Positions 55,070 through 63,415 of a DNA stretch of 64,000 nt are shown piece after piece (the first letter of the stretch is position 1; every line of letters starts with the position of its first letter). The stretch lies in contig JBFHFS010000003.1 of NCBI GenBank assembly GCA_041583495.1, positions 1 to 64,000 of the forward strand, read 5' to 3'. The notes under the pieces were generated by a model. It saw only the letters and a program-made list of their open reading frames with translations. It was not told the DNA's origin and ran no database searches. The stretch comes from JBFHFS01 sp041583495. Its GTDB lineage: Bacteria > Bacteroidota > Bacteroidia > Bacteroidales > Marinilabiliaceae. Position numbers and translations under genes: made by a program.

Positions 55070-56269
55070 ATGAGCGCATTAAGATTTATTGTTCCTGTCT
55101 GTTTTTCCCTGCTGCTTTTTGCGGGATGTACCAACCCCTATCCGGAGGTACCTGCCAGCTACCACGCCCTGTTGGATCAGGCAATGGTCAGTGCCGGAGA
55201 GAATAGCCAACAACTTGAATCGGCCCTGGCCGGGGTCCCTGGCTCTCAAAAAGAGGCCATGGCCTTTTTAATTGCCTACATGCCCCGACACGATGCTCAA
55301 ACCTTATCGGCTCAGTTTTTAATCGATAATGTAACAATCGCTTATAAGGCGCGGGCCGCTTTTTCATGGGCTGCCCAAATCCCCGACTCGATATTCTTTA
55401 ACGAGGTGCTGCCCTATGCCTCCCTTAACGAACGGCGGGATAACTGGCGCGAAGACTTCTTTAATCGGTTCTCCAAATATGTGGAGGGAACCCCCGACCT
55501 GCAAACTGCCATTGACTCGGTGAATGCACATATTCGCGATGAGGTGATGGTCGATTACAATACCAAACGCGAAAAACCCGATCAAAGTCCGTACGAGTCC
55601 ATGGATCAGAAGATGGCCTCCTGCTCGGGTCTCTCCATTTTGCTCACCGATGCCTTTCGCTCGGTAGGTATTCCCTCGCGCATCGCTGGAACACCCAATT
55701 GGCACGACAACCGTGGCAACCATAACTGGTGTGAGGTTTGGATTGGGGGTGAATGGTATTTCACTGAATATTACCCCTCGGGATTGAACCAGGGTTGGTT
55801 CCTGGCCGATGCCGGAAAAGCAAAAGCCGATGAACCCGACCATGCCATTTATGCCTCCTCTTACAAAACGACCGGACTGCCTTTTCCCCTGGTTTGGGAT
55901 GAAGCTATTACCTGGGTGCCGGCCGTGAATGTTACCTCCCGCTATGTCGACCTATATAATGCCCGGCAAGCAGCTAAAATTGCCTCCGGCGAATTGATCC
56001 CCGTTGAGGTGTCTCTCTTCAAAAGTGATAATTGCACCCTCAAGGGGGATGACCGGGTAGCTGCCAATATCGACGTATTCACAGGCAATGATCAAGTAGG
56101 TGGCGGACGAACCGCAGCTCCCACGCAGGACCTGAATGATGTGCTTACATTCTATCTGGCTAAAGATAAAACCTACACCTTCAAATATACCGGGTCCAAC
56201 GGAAAAGAAAAAACCCATTCCGTGGAAGTTAAAGAGAAACCCTTGCAGGTGAAACTTTACATGGAATAG
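55070..56269 (+). CDS. Transglutaminase-like domain lipoprotein
   Basis: The 399-residue protein has a lipoprotein signal ending LLFAGC (C20). In the middle lies a transglutaminase-like core: the catalytic cysteine C185 in KMASCSGLSILLTDAFRSVGIPSR, histidine H218 in RGNHNWCEVWIGGEWYF, and an aspartate/glutamate position near there. The C-terminal third is beta-rich and resembles a carboxypeptidase-regulatory or Ig-like fold. Such proteins may act as proteases or cross-linking enzymes at the periphery of the envelope; the substrate is unknown. It follows the valS terminator and has no obvious partner. Confidence 0.85.
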   Translation: MSALRFIVPVCFSLLLFAGCTNPYPEVPASYHALLDQAMVSAGENSQQLESALAGVPGSQKEAMAFLIAYMPRHDAQTLSAQFLIDNVTIAYKARAAFSWAAQIPDSIFFNEVLPYASLNERRDNWREDFFNRFSKYVEGTPDLQTAIDSVNAHIRDEVMVDYNTKREKPDQSPYESMDQKMASCSGLSILLTDAFRSVGIPSRIAGTPNWHDNRGNHNWCEVWIGGEWYFTEYYPSGLNQGWFLADAGKAKADEPDHAIYASSYKTTGLPFPLVWDEAITWVPAVNVTSRYVDLYNARQAAKIASGELIPVEVSLFKSDNCTLKGDDRVAANIDVFTGNDQVGGGRTAAPTQDLNDVLTFYLAKDKTYTFKYTGSNGKEKTHSVEVKEKPLQVKLYME

Positions 56270-56316
56270 GTGTTAGGATGGTCGCTCCCGCTAAAGAGTG
56301 GCCCCAATAGCCTGAC

Positions 56317-56733
56317 TTACGACTCCAACCTGACCTCGGTGGTAACCGGAATTGCCTTTTTGTAGAGGGCAGAAACCCCGCAATATTTTTCTTCGGATAG
56401 CTTCACGGCCTTTTCAAGCTTGTCCATGGGAAGATCTTTCCCTTTAAAATGGTATATCACATGCATCTGGTCGTAATATTTGGGGTGCTCTTCGGTTAAA
56501 TTACCTTCCACACTTACCCAAAAACCCTCCACCTCAACCCGCATCTTTTTAAGAATGGAGACGACATCCATTCCGGTGCAGCCGGCCAGAGCCAGCAACA
56601 TCAGCGCTTTGGGACGGGGACCTTTATCTTCGCCACCATTCTCAGGGGAAGCATCCAGAATTAATTTATGGCCATTCATCTCTGTCTCGAAAGCCATATT
56701 ACCAGACCATTTCAAATCTACAATACTCTTCAT
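56317..56733 (-). CDS. OsmC/Ohr family protein
   Basis: The 138-residue protein has the OsmC fold with both redox cysteines: C52 in LAGCTGMDVVSILKK and C118 in SEEKYCGVSALYKK. Relatives reduce organic peroxides with dithiol donors, though the YhfA-like branch, which this resembles, has no assigned role. It is divergent from the Crp/Fnr gene (234-base gap). Membership in a redox or stress response is possible but not shown. Confidence 0.92.
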   Translation of the reverse strand: MKSIVDLKWSGNMAFETEMNGHKLILDASPENGGEDKGPRPKALMLLALAGCTGMDVVSILKKMRVEVEGFWVSVEGNLTEEHPKYYDQMHVIYHFKGKDLPMDKLEKAVKLSEEKYCGVSALYKKAIPVTTEVRLES

Positions 56734-56907
56734 AAATATATCTTTTGCTCGGTTCGTGAAAAAAAATTATCCCAATTAAAATACAAGTTACCAAATCCAG
56801 GGATGAATATTGAACTCTAATTCATTAAAAATACTCATACCCAATCTAATTTACTTATGTGGATAGTTAGACATTTGGATCTGTAATGCAAATGTAATCT
56901 TTATTTT

Positions 56908-56915
56908 TATATTTG
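56908..56915 (+). promoter_or_regulatory. -7 box for the Crp/Fnr gene
   Basis: TATATTTG fits TAnnTTTG and lies 52 bases before the ATG at 56968. No -33 element is found at the usual distance, so an activator may be needed. Confidence 0.5.
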
Positions 56916-56967
56916 CAGGAGCATTCAATGACTTATGTCAGGGTAAACCAGAATTCATTCTTTTGCT

Positions 56968-57675
56968 ATGAAAAATTCTCAGGAGTCCATCTCTGCCGAT
57001 CAGATCGACCTACGGTCGTTTACAATATTCAAAGAATTAACGGATCAGGAGATGGAATTATTAAGCCAATCCATGGTCTGCAGCACCTTTAAGCGCTCCT
57101 CGATTGTCTATAGCGAAGGAAGCCGCATTAACGGCTCCTACGTAGTGGTAAGCGGCACGGTAAAGATTTACAAGACAGGCTTCGACGGGAAAGAACAGAT
57201 CATCCGCTTTGCCAAGGGGGGCGACCTGATTGCCTTTCGCTCGGTAATCAGTGAGGAGCTGGCCTGCACCACCGCGCAAATCATACAGGAGGGGGTTCTT
57301 TGCTATTTCCCCGGTGAGGTACTTACCGGACTCATTAAGGGAAATTCTGAATTTGCCATGGGGCTGATGCGCCTCACTTGTCGCGAATTGGGCGAATCCA
57401 ATAAGTTCCTTACCGACATCGCTCAAAAAACCGTACGTGAGCGGCTCGCAGAAGTGCTTTTACTCCTGATGGATACCTTCGATCTGGATGAAGACAATAC
57501 CATTCAAATATCCCTGACGCGCGAAGAGCTGGCCAACATGGTTGGCACAGCCACCGAATCGGTGATTCGCTTGCTGTCGGAATTTAAATCCGACAAACTA
57601 ATTGAACTCAACGGGCGTAAAATTAAGTTGCTGAATATTCCCAAGTTAATAAAAACAGGGAATGTGTATGTCTAG
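56968..57675 (+). CDS. Crp/Fnr family transcriptional regulator
   Basis: The 235-residue protein has an N-terminal cyclic-nucleotide-type beta-roll (GSYVVVSGTVKIYKTGFDGKEQIIRFAKGGDLIAFRSVI), a dimerisation helix and a C-terminal winged helix (LTREELANMVGTATESVIRLLSEFKSDKLIEL). Fnr-type iron-sulfur cysteines at the N terminus are absent, so it is not a direct oxygen sensor of that type. The effector is unknown. The nearby divergent OsmC gene and the convergent cupin gene may be targets, which is speculation. Confidence 0.92.
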   Translation: MKNSQESISADQIDLRSFTIFKELTDQEMELLSQSMVCSTFKRSSIVYSEGSRINGSYVVVSGTVKIYKTGFDGKEQIIRFAKGGDLIAFRSVISEELACTTAQIIQEGVLCYFPGEVLTGLIKGNSEFAMGLMRLTCRELGESNKFLTDIAQKTVRERLAEVLLLLMDTFDLDEDNTIQISLTREELANMVGTATESVIRLLSEFKSDKLIELNGRKIKLLNIPKLIKTGNVYV

Positions 57676-57693
57676 GGGATGCTCTCCATGGAA

Positions 57694-58083
57694 TCAGGAG
57701 GCGGCCATCTTATTCAGCATGTGATCAATCACTTCACTATGGGCGTCCTGCGGGCTAAATAAGATAACCTCAGAATCCCTGCTCACTTTAACTGTGTGCC
57801 CTGGGGGCCAGTAGAACAACTCCCCACCGCTGACTACCTCCTCGGTTTTATCAGTGTAGGTTACGGTGAGCTCACCCTCCAACATGTAACCCCAGTGAGG
57901 CGACTGACACAGGTCTCCCTTCAACCCCTGAAGCAGGGGCGCAATGTCTGTTCCTTTGCCCAGCGAGAAGTACTCCCCACTGATCTGTCCAAGACCTGAG
58001 GCATCACCAAAGTTAGTCTGTTGTCTGGCTATTGCGCCTGGTACATTTATTCTTACCGGAATGTCTTTCTTTGCAATTTTCAT
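57694..58083 (-). CDS. Cupin-fold protein
   Basis: This 129-residue single-domain cupin shows the two motifs in reduced form: PHWGYMLEGELTVTYTDKTEEVVSGGELFYWPPGHTVKV, with the first histidine, the glutamate-like position and a PPGH. The remaining strands form a small beta-barrel. Function of such proteins varies widely. It converges with the Crp/Fnr gene (18-base gap) and lies 197 bases downstream of the FAD oxidase gene on the same strand. No catalytic assignment is possible. Confidence 0.82.
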   Translation of the reverse strand: MKIAKKDIPVRINVPGAIARQQTNFGDASGLGQISGEYFSLGKGTDIAPLLQGLKGDLCQSPHWGYMLEGELTVTYTDKTEEVVSGGELFYWPPGHTVKVSRDSEVILFSPQDAHSEVIDHMLNKMAAS

Positions 58084-58280
58084 GACGTTGATTTTTAGTG
58101 AACATTTATAACGCGATGAGTCGTCGGATGCCAGGCTAACTAGCGACAGGCTCCGACAAATCCCGACCTGAAACCACTCAACTTTTTATCTTTCAAGAGT
58201 TATGGATGACCTTGCAAGGTTCGTATAAAAAGCTTCGTTGGTTTTCTCTTTTGGTCAACTACCGAATAGACTTAAATTCA

Positions 58281-59669
58281 TTAGGCAATATTCTGATTCA
58301 CTCTAAAAAAGTTTTGCGAATCATACTTTTTCTTGATTTCCAAAAGCCTGGCATAATTATGCCGGTAACTGGTTTTCACCCGATCCTGACTCTCATTCAT
58401 CAGGAAATTGGAGTAGGATCCCCCGGCGGAGAAGGGATGCAATGCTTCCCAATAATCCTTACACCAGCGGGTTATTGTTGCAGCCTTTGCCGGATCTGGG
58501 TCGATACCCACAATTACACCCGCATATTTAGCATCCCGATAAGCCCAGGCAGTGTCACTTCCTCCAACTCTGCCGGCTGCACCACTAATAGGATACAAGT
58601 GCATGAGGGAAAGAGGTGTTGGAATGGACGATCCAAATGTCTTATGGGCCTTTCTTATTTCGGGGCCTAATTCATTATAAAAGTCGCCCCGCCAATACAT
58701 TTGCAGGCCGGGAGGGACCAGGCCATCAAACATCGACTGAATAGCCGGATAGGGCATCTCGCCTACATGTTCGAATAACGGTTTTTGATCTCTTACCGGC
58801 TGAAACAAGGTGTCAAAATTCTTTGTGTCGCCGGTATAACACCAAACAATCCCGATAAACTTCTTATGGTGCAGATGTTCAGGGAATGGATCGCCGGGAA
58901 TGATCAGCGTAGCCAGAAACCCATTTAACTCCTCGGGGACTTCATGAATAAACTTATGATACCATTGAATCACTTCATCTGCTTGTTCGATGGGCCACAA
59001 AGTTGGCCCGCCTATTACCGTACTGACCGGGTGGGCTTGAAATTTAAAGGAAGTAACCACCCCAAAGTTACCGCCACCTCCGCGTATGGCCCAGAACAAA
59101 TCGGGGTGCTTATCTTTATTGGTGGTCACCACTGAACCATCGGCCAGGACCATGTCGGCCTCCAGCAGGTTATCGATGGTAAGCCCATATTTTCGGGAGA
59201 GATGGCCTACGCCTCCACCAAGGGTTAATCCCCCGACCCCGGTGGTGGAAATAATCCCCGCAGGGATGGCCAACCCAAAAAGGTGGGTCGCATGATCGAC
59301 CTCGCCCCAAAGGTTTCCGCCACCCACGCGAACGGTATTATCCGATGTATCTACGCGCACATATTTCATCCCGGACAGGTCGATAACCAGCCCGTCGTCG
59401 CACAATCCCAATCCGCCACCGTTATGACCGCCACCCCGGATGGCGACTAAAAGATTGTTTTCCCGGCTAAAGATGACCGCAAAAACCACATCAGCCACAT
59501 CCACACACTTAACAATCATGGCAGGATATTTATCGATCATCCCATTGTATACCTTTCGTGAATCGTTATAACCCGAATCCTGAGGGAGAATGAGTTCACC
59601 TCTGAGTTGACCGCGAAAAGCTTCTATTAAAGAAGAAGATAACCCGGAATGCTTTGAAGTATTTTTCAT
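58281..59669 (-). CDS. FAD-linked oxidoreductase, berberine-bridge-enzyme type
   Basis: The 462-residue protein has the FAD_binding_4 domain followed by the BBE C-terminal piece ending NFFRVNQNIA. The flavin attachment histidine lies in RGGGHNGGGLGLCDDG. The second attachment site usually has a cysteine before VGVGG, but here reads ISTTGVGG, so attachment should be single, through histidine. Relatives oxidise alcohols, sugars or plant-like alkaloids using oxygen. No export signal is present. It precedes the cupin gene on the same strand; the AraC-type fusion gene lies 110 bases upstream of its start and is co-oriented. Confidence 0.9.
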   Translation of the reverse strand: MKNTSKHSGLSSSLIEAFRGQLRGELILPQDSGYNDSRKVYNGMIDKYPAMIVKCVDVADVVFAVIFSRENNLLVAIRGGGHNGGGLGLCDDGLVIDLSGMKYVRVDTSDNTVRVGGGNLWGEVDHATHLFGLAIPAGIISTTGVGGLTLGGGVGHLSRKYGLTIDNLLEADMVLADGSVVTTNKDKHPDLFWAIRGGGGNFGVVTSFKFQAHPVSTVIGGPTLWPIEQADEVIQWYHKFIHEVPEELNGFLATLIIPGDPFPEHLHHKKFIGIVWCYTGDTKNFDTLFQPVRDQKPLFEHVGEMPYPAIQSMFDGLVPPGLQMYWRGDFYNELGPEIRKAHKTFGSSIPTPLSLMHLYPISGAAGRVGGSDTAWAYRDAKYAGVIVGIDPDPAKAATITRWCKDYWEALHPFSAGGSYSNFLMNESQDRVKTSYRHNYARLLEIKKKYDSQNFFRVNQNIA

Positions 59670-59692
59670 GTCTCTCTGTTTTTTGATTTCTA

Positions 59693-59700
59693 CAAAGTTA
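59693..59700 (-). promoter_or_regulatory. -7 box for the FAD oxidase
   Basis: TAACTTTG on the minus strand fits TAnnTTTG and ends 24 bases before the ATG at 59669. No -33 element is clear, consistent with activator-dependent control. Confidence 0.5.
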
Positions 59701-59778
59701 GATTGAAACCAAAAAGCAGGCCTATGACTACCGGACCAAAGAGTGGTAATTCTGGCTCACTGCGCCAGGCCCTATAAT

Positions 59779-60894
59779 TCACGAAGATAACTGATGACCC
59801 CTCAGTAATGCATATTGGGAAGGCACCATTCCGTACCTCTTTTTAAAGCATTTAGAAAAATAAGAAGGACTACTAAACCCCGATCCATAGGCTATCTCAG
59901 AAATATTGGTTGCTTGCTTTTCAATCATTCCCAGGGCCTTCTCTAACCGAAATTCCTTAATGAAATCACCAGGGGACAAACCGGTCAAGGAGATAATTTT
60001 TCGATACAATTGGGATTTACTCACCCCAATCCCTTCGGCTAAATCATGGATTGAAAACCCCTCTTTATTCCAGGAACTTTCCATTAGAGTCATCAGTTGA
60101 TTCACCAGATCCTCCTCCAGGGGCCTCCAGATTTTTACCTGCCCCTTTTTATCCAAAACATTGAAACGATCCTTTCTAAGATACTCCGCAACCGTCGAAG
60201 AGACATTGAGATGACCCCGGTCGGACAACCGACAAAGATGCAGGGCGGAGCCAATGGTAGGCCCAAAAAAATCCTCGCTTTCAGTAACGGGACTTCCCGC
60301 ACTTAACCCAATTTGAACCTTTAGCTTTTTGGGAAGGTGCTCCATGGAGTCCTTTTGAATCCGGAGAGCACATAGCACCGCCTGGGAGACGGAGGCAAAA
60401 GAAGCCAGCAGACATTCCCCCCGATGTTCAGCCTCACTTCCGCCAAAATCACCTATGGCCTGTCGCACCAAATCCCCGTGAAGGCTCCTGATCTTGTGGA
60501 TTCTACCGGTTTTCATACTCTCACTTACAACATCCGAAAACTTTAACCCTGTTGCTAAAATGGCCCGGAAAGCGGGATCATTGAGGATGATGGGGGTGTC
60601 AGGATCAGGAAAGGAGGGATCTTCAATCCGCCCCAGGAAAGCCTCCACCAGCTGGCTGTTGACTTCAATCACTTTGTTGGGCATCATGCCATGGGCGGCA
60701 TCATGCATAGCTTTTACCGCCTCACCATCGGGAGCCTCAATCAGGCAAAAGGCAGTCTCCCGTTCTTTATCAAACCAATAGGTGAGGCCCCGGCATCCAA
60801 AACGTTCTTGCACCCTTAAATCCGCCTGGTGAGCTGCGGCAACATCATGGGCGGTAATCCCGGGCAAATCGTGTCGATCCATATAAATGGGCAT
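59779..60894 (-). CDS. Three-part regulator: DUF4242, degenerate cyclase-like domain, AraC-type HTH
   Basis: This 371-residue protein fuses three modules. Residues about 1-90 match DUF4242, the small ferredoxin-like fold of which SCO4226 is a nickel-binding member (MPIYMDRHDLPGITAHDVAAAH). Residues about 125-250 resemble a class III adenylate/guanylate cyclase (VQIGLSAGSPVTESEDFFGPTIGSALHLCRLSDRGHLNVSS), but the metal-binding GD is HRGE here, so it is probably a sensor or dimer domain, not an active cyclase. Residues about 280-365 form an AraC-type double helix-turn-helix. No signal peptide is present, so it is cytoplasmic. It is co-oriented with and upstream of the FAD oxidase gene, a likely regulatory target. 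Confidence 0.8.
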   Translation of the reverse strand: MPIYMDRHDLPGITAHDVAAAHQADLRVQERFGCRGLTYWFDKERETAFCLIEAPDGEAVKAMHDAAHGMMPNKVIEVNSQLVEAFLGRIEDPSFPDPDTPIILNDPAFRAILATGLKFSDVVSESMKTGRIHKIRSLHGDLVRQAIGDFGGSEAEHRGECLLASFASVSQAVLCALRIQKDSMEHLPKKLKVQIGLSAGSPVTESEDFFGPTIGSALHLCRLSDRGHLNVSSTVAEYLRKDRFNVLDKKGQVKIWRPLEEDLVNQLMTLMESSWNKEGFSIHDLAEGIGVSKSQLYRKIISLTGLSPGDFIKEFRLEKALGMIEKQATNISEIAYGSGFSSPSYFSKCFKKRYGMVPSQYALLRGHQLSS

Positions 60895-61591
60895 ACTCTT
60901 CTACTTTAATGACCAGCTAAATACATTTATAACAACTAAACGCCCCAGGTAGTTTCATTTAGGGGAAAACACACCGGATTATTTACCTCTAATGGCCAAA
61001 AAGAATGACTTTCCTTAATTACGAAAGAATCCCCAGACCCATTCCTAAATAGTTTGCGTTGGAGAATAGGTTTCCCTTTGGAACAATCAGATTCCAATCC
61101 CTTTATTTTTTGATGCAGACAACCATTGGTCGTACAAGCTTTTTTATAAGAAGAAGCACCTTTCATAAATTTTTCCCTAAGTTTGCTTATCCGCTCTTAT
61201 TTGGAGGAACACATTATGATCTATTGTATTTTCTTAAATTTATTGCCTTCCGCAAGGGGGGCATTTATCCGAATGAATGGAACATGACCATCGCACAGAA
61301 CGACAACGGCGCGCCTGCCGGGCATAGCACAAGGACGAAAAGATGAGGCCCTATGCATCTGACACTTAAAAAGGCCAACTAAGCAACCCCAAAGAATCAT
61401 TGACCTTTCCCTGACACTCAAAACAGTTAATACACAGGAAAAATAGGCCCCCCATCTCCTTAACCTGAATATTTATTTTATTTTTGACGCCACTTTCTCC
61501 TGATTTTATGACATAAAAAACATGCTTTTAGGGGTGTGAGTGGTTATCTATTAATACATTAACATAAATTGGCTTTCAAATTATAAATAGC
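60895..61591. other. 697-base intergenic region
   Basis: I see no gene I can support. A 95-residue open frame at 61059-61346 (plus) shows no family resemblance and has no signal for expression. A small inverted repeat TTGGAA...TTCCAA lies near 61077-61096. A TATTTTTG box (61479-61486) marks the likely promoter of the acyl-CoA synthetase gene, leaving a leader of about 100 nt. Confidence 0.45.
61479..61486 (+). promoter_or_regulatory. -7 box for the acyl-CoA synthetase
   Basis: TATTTTTG fits TAnnTTTG and lies 105 bases before the ATG at 61592. No TTTG is found at -33, so support is moderate. Confidence 0.4.
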
Positions 61592-63241
61592 ATGGAAAAA
61601 CAAGGTTATATAGGGTTAGTTAAATCGGCCCTTGAGAATTATCCCCAAAGCCCTGCTTTCACCGATTTTCAAGGAGAAACAGTCACCTTTGAAGAGGTTG
61701 CCAAACAAATCTATAAATGTCATCTGGTATTTAAAGAACTGGATATTAAACGGGGTGATAAAATAGCCATCATCGGCCGAAATATGACCAACTGGGGAAT
61801 GGTTTATCTGGGCATCGTTACTTATGGGGCAGTGGTGGTCCCCATCCTCCCCGATTTTAGTCCCAACGATATTACCCATATCGTAAACCACTCCAACTCA
61901 GTGCTTCTTTTTTCCACCGACTTCATCTTCGACAAAGTGGATGAGACCCAGATGACTGGCCTGAAGGGAATCATATCGATTAACAGTTTCTCGATTCTGG
62001 TGGACAAACATGGCAGAATTAAGAAAGCCATTGATAAGGCAAGAAACGCTCTTGAAAAACTGGGGAAAAATTTTTCGCCCAAAAACCTGACGTTCTTCGA
62101 TCCCAAACCCGAGGATGTCATGGTGTTATCCTATACTTCTGGCACCTCAGGAAATTCCAAAGGGGTGCTATTGCCCCACCGAAGCATCTGGTCGAATGTA
62201 AGATTTGCCCACGATGCCTTTCACATTTCTCCGGGGAAACGAATCGTCTCCTTTCTCCCGTTGGCACATGCCTATGGTTGCTTATTCGAGTTTTTATGGC
62301 CTTTTACCGAGGGAGCTCACATTACCTTTCTCACCCGCACCCCCTCTCCCCAGATTATTACCGAGGCCTTCCGGGAAGTGCGCCCCTATTTAATTCTCGC
62401 AGTGCCTCTGATCATTGAGAAGATCTTTAAGCGCAAGATTCAACCCCTTCTGGAAAAGGGCCCCTTGAAAACCATCGTTAAACTCCCACTGGTGAATAAG
62501 TTAATTTACAGTAAGATACGCGACAAATTAACCACCACCTTTGGCGGCGAATTTAAAGAGATGGTGATTGGTGGAGCCGCCCTTAACCGGGACGTGGAGA
62601 CATTTCTCAGAAAGATCGGATTTCCCTTTACCATAGGCTATGGGATGACCGAATGCGGCCCTCTGATCAGTTATGCCTCATGGGATACCACACGACCCCA
62701 ATCGGCCGGAAAAATTATCGAACGCATGGAGGTACGTATCGATTCAAAGGACCCCTATAATGAGGTGGGCGAGATTCTTGTAAGGGGTGAAAACAACATG
62801 CTGGGGTACTACAAAAACAAACAGGCCACCGACCAAATTATCGATTCCGATGGATGGCTGCACACCGGTGACCTGGGCTTAATCGACAAAGACAACTTCA
62901 TCTACATCAAGGGGCGTAGCAAAAATATGATTTTAGGCCCTTCCGGGCAAAACATTTATCCTGAGGAAATCGAGGCCATCCTAAACAATAATGAGTATGT
63001 ACAGGAGTGCCTGGTACGTGAGAATGAGGGCAGGATTGAAGCATTGGTCTACCCCGACTATGAGATGACCGACCGCCAGGGTTTCACCAATGAAGATCTG
63101 GAAGAACTCATGAAAAAGATCAAAACCGAAGTAAACGCCGAACTGCCTGCTTTTATGAATATCGCGCGAATGGTGCTTTTCCCTGAAGAATTCGAAAAAA
63201 CACCTAAAAAGAGTATTAAACGATACAAATACATTTCTTAG
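61592..63241 (+). CDS. AMP-binding long-chain acyl-CoA synthetase
   Basis: The 549-residue enzyme activates a fatty acid with ATP and CoA. The P-loop-like signature SYTSGTSGNSKGVLLPH is at about residues 176-192, YGMTECGPLISYASWD near 350, and GDLGLIDKDNFIYIKGRSKNMILGPSGQNIYPEEIE near 430-465. This matches the FadD/long-chain branch in size. No transmembrane segment is obvious, but association with the inner membrane is usual. It stands alone, with its own promoter box and a strong downstream hairpin at 63283-63325. Confidence 0.92.
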   Translation: MEKQGYIGLVKSALENYPQSPAFTDFQGETVTFEEVAKQIYKCHLVFKELDIKRGDKIAIIGRNMTNWGMVYLGIVTYGAVVVPILPDFSPNDITHIVNHSNSVLLFSTDFIFDKVDETQMTGLKGIISINSFSILVDKHGRIKKAIDKARNALEKLGKNFSPKNLTFFDPKPEDVMVLSYTSGTSGNSKGVLLPHRSIWSNVRFAHDAFHISPGKRIVSFLPLAHAYGCLFEFLWPFTEGAHITFLTRTPSPQIITEAFREVRPYLILAVPLIIEKIFKRKIQPLLEKGPLKTIVKLPLVNKLIYSKIRDKLTTTFGGEFKEMVIGGAALNRDVETFLRKIGFPFTIGYGMTECGPLISYASWDTTRPQSAGKIIERMEVRIDSKDPYNEVGEILVRGENNMLGYYKNKQATDQIIDSDGWLHTGDLGLIDKDNFIYIKGRSKNMILGPSGQNIYPEEIEAILNNNEYVQECLVRENEGRIEALVYPDYEMTDRQGFTNEDLEELMKKIKTEVNAELPAFMNIARMVLFPEEFEKTPKKSIKRYKYIS

Positions 63242-63282
63242 CCCCTTTTTTCATTCATCCCAACAGGAAGCTCCCGGTAAGC

Positions 63283-63325
63283 TCAAACAGCCCTGGCCGC
63301 CCATCAGGCGGCCAGGGCTGTTTGA
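63283..63325 (+). terminator. Perfect 19-bp hairpin after the acyl-CoA synthetase
   Basis: TCAAACAGCCCTGGCCGCC (63283-63301) pairs perfectly with its complement at 63307-63325 around the loop CATCA. It lies 41 bases after the stop. The following sequence (CGTTTAAAG) is only weakly T-rich, so it may be a terminator of reduced efficiency or a stabilising 3' structure. Confidence 0.65.
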
Positions 63326-63393
63326 CGTTTAAAGAACGAGCTTGCGGCAAAACCCTTAAAGCGAAAAATCTTTTTTCCCCCCAAATGTTTTGC

Positions 63394-63401
63394 TAAATTT
63401 G
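63394..63401 (+). promoter_or_regulatory. -7 box for the MBL-fold gene
   Basis: TAAATTTG fits TAnnTTTG and lies 14 bases before the ATG at 63416, so the leader would be very short. No convincing -33 element is seen. Confidence 0.45.
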
Positions 63402-63415
63402 AATAAAAAGAACCC

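Noticed and set aside
61059..61346. 95-residue open frame before the acyl-CoA synthetase
   Set aside because: Composition and sequence show no domain or signal; probably chance.
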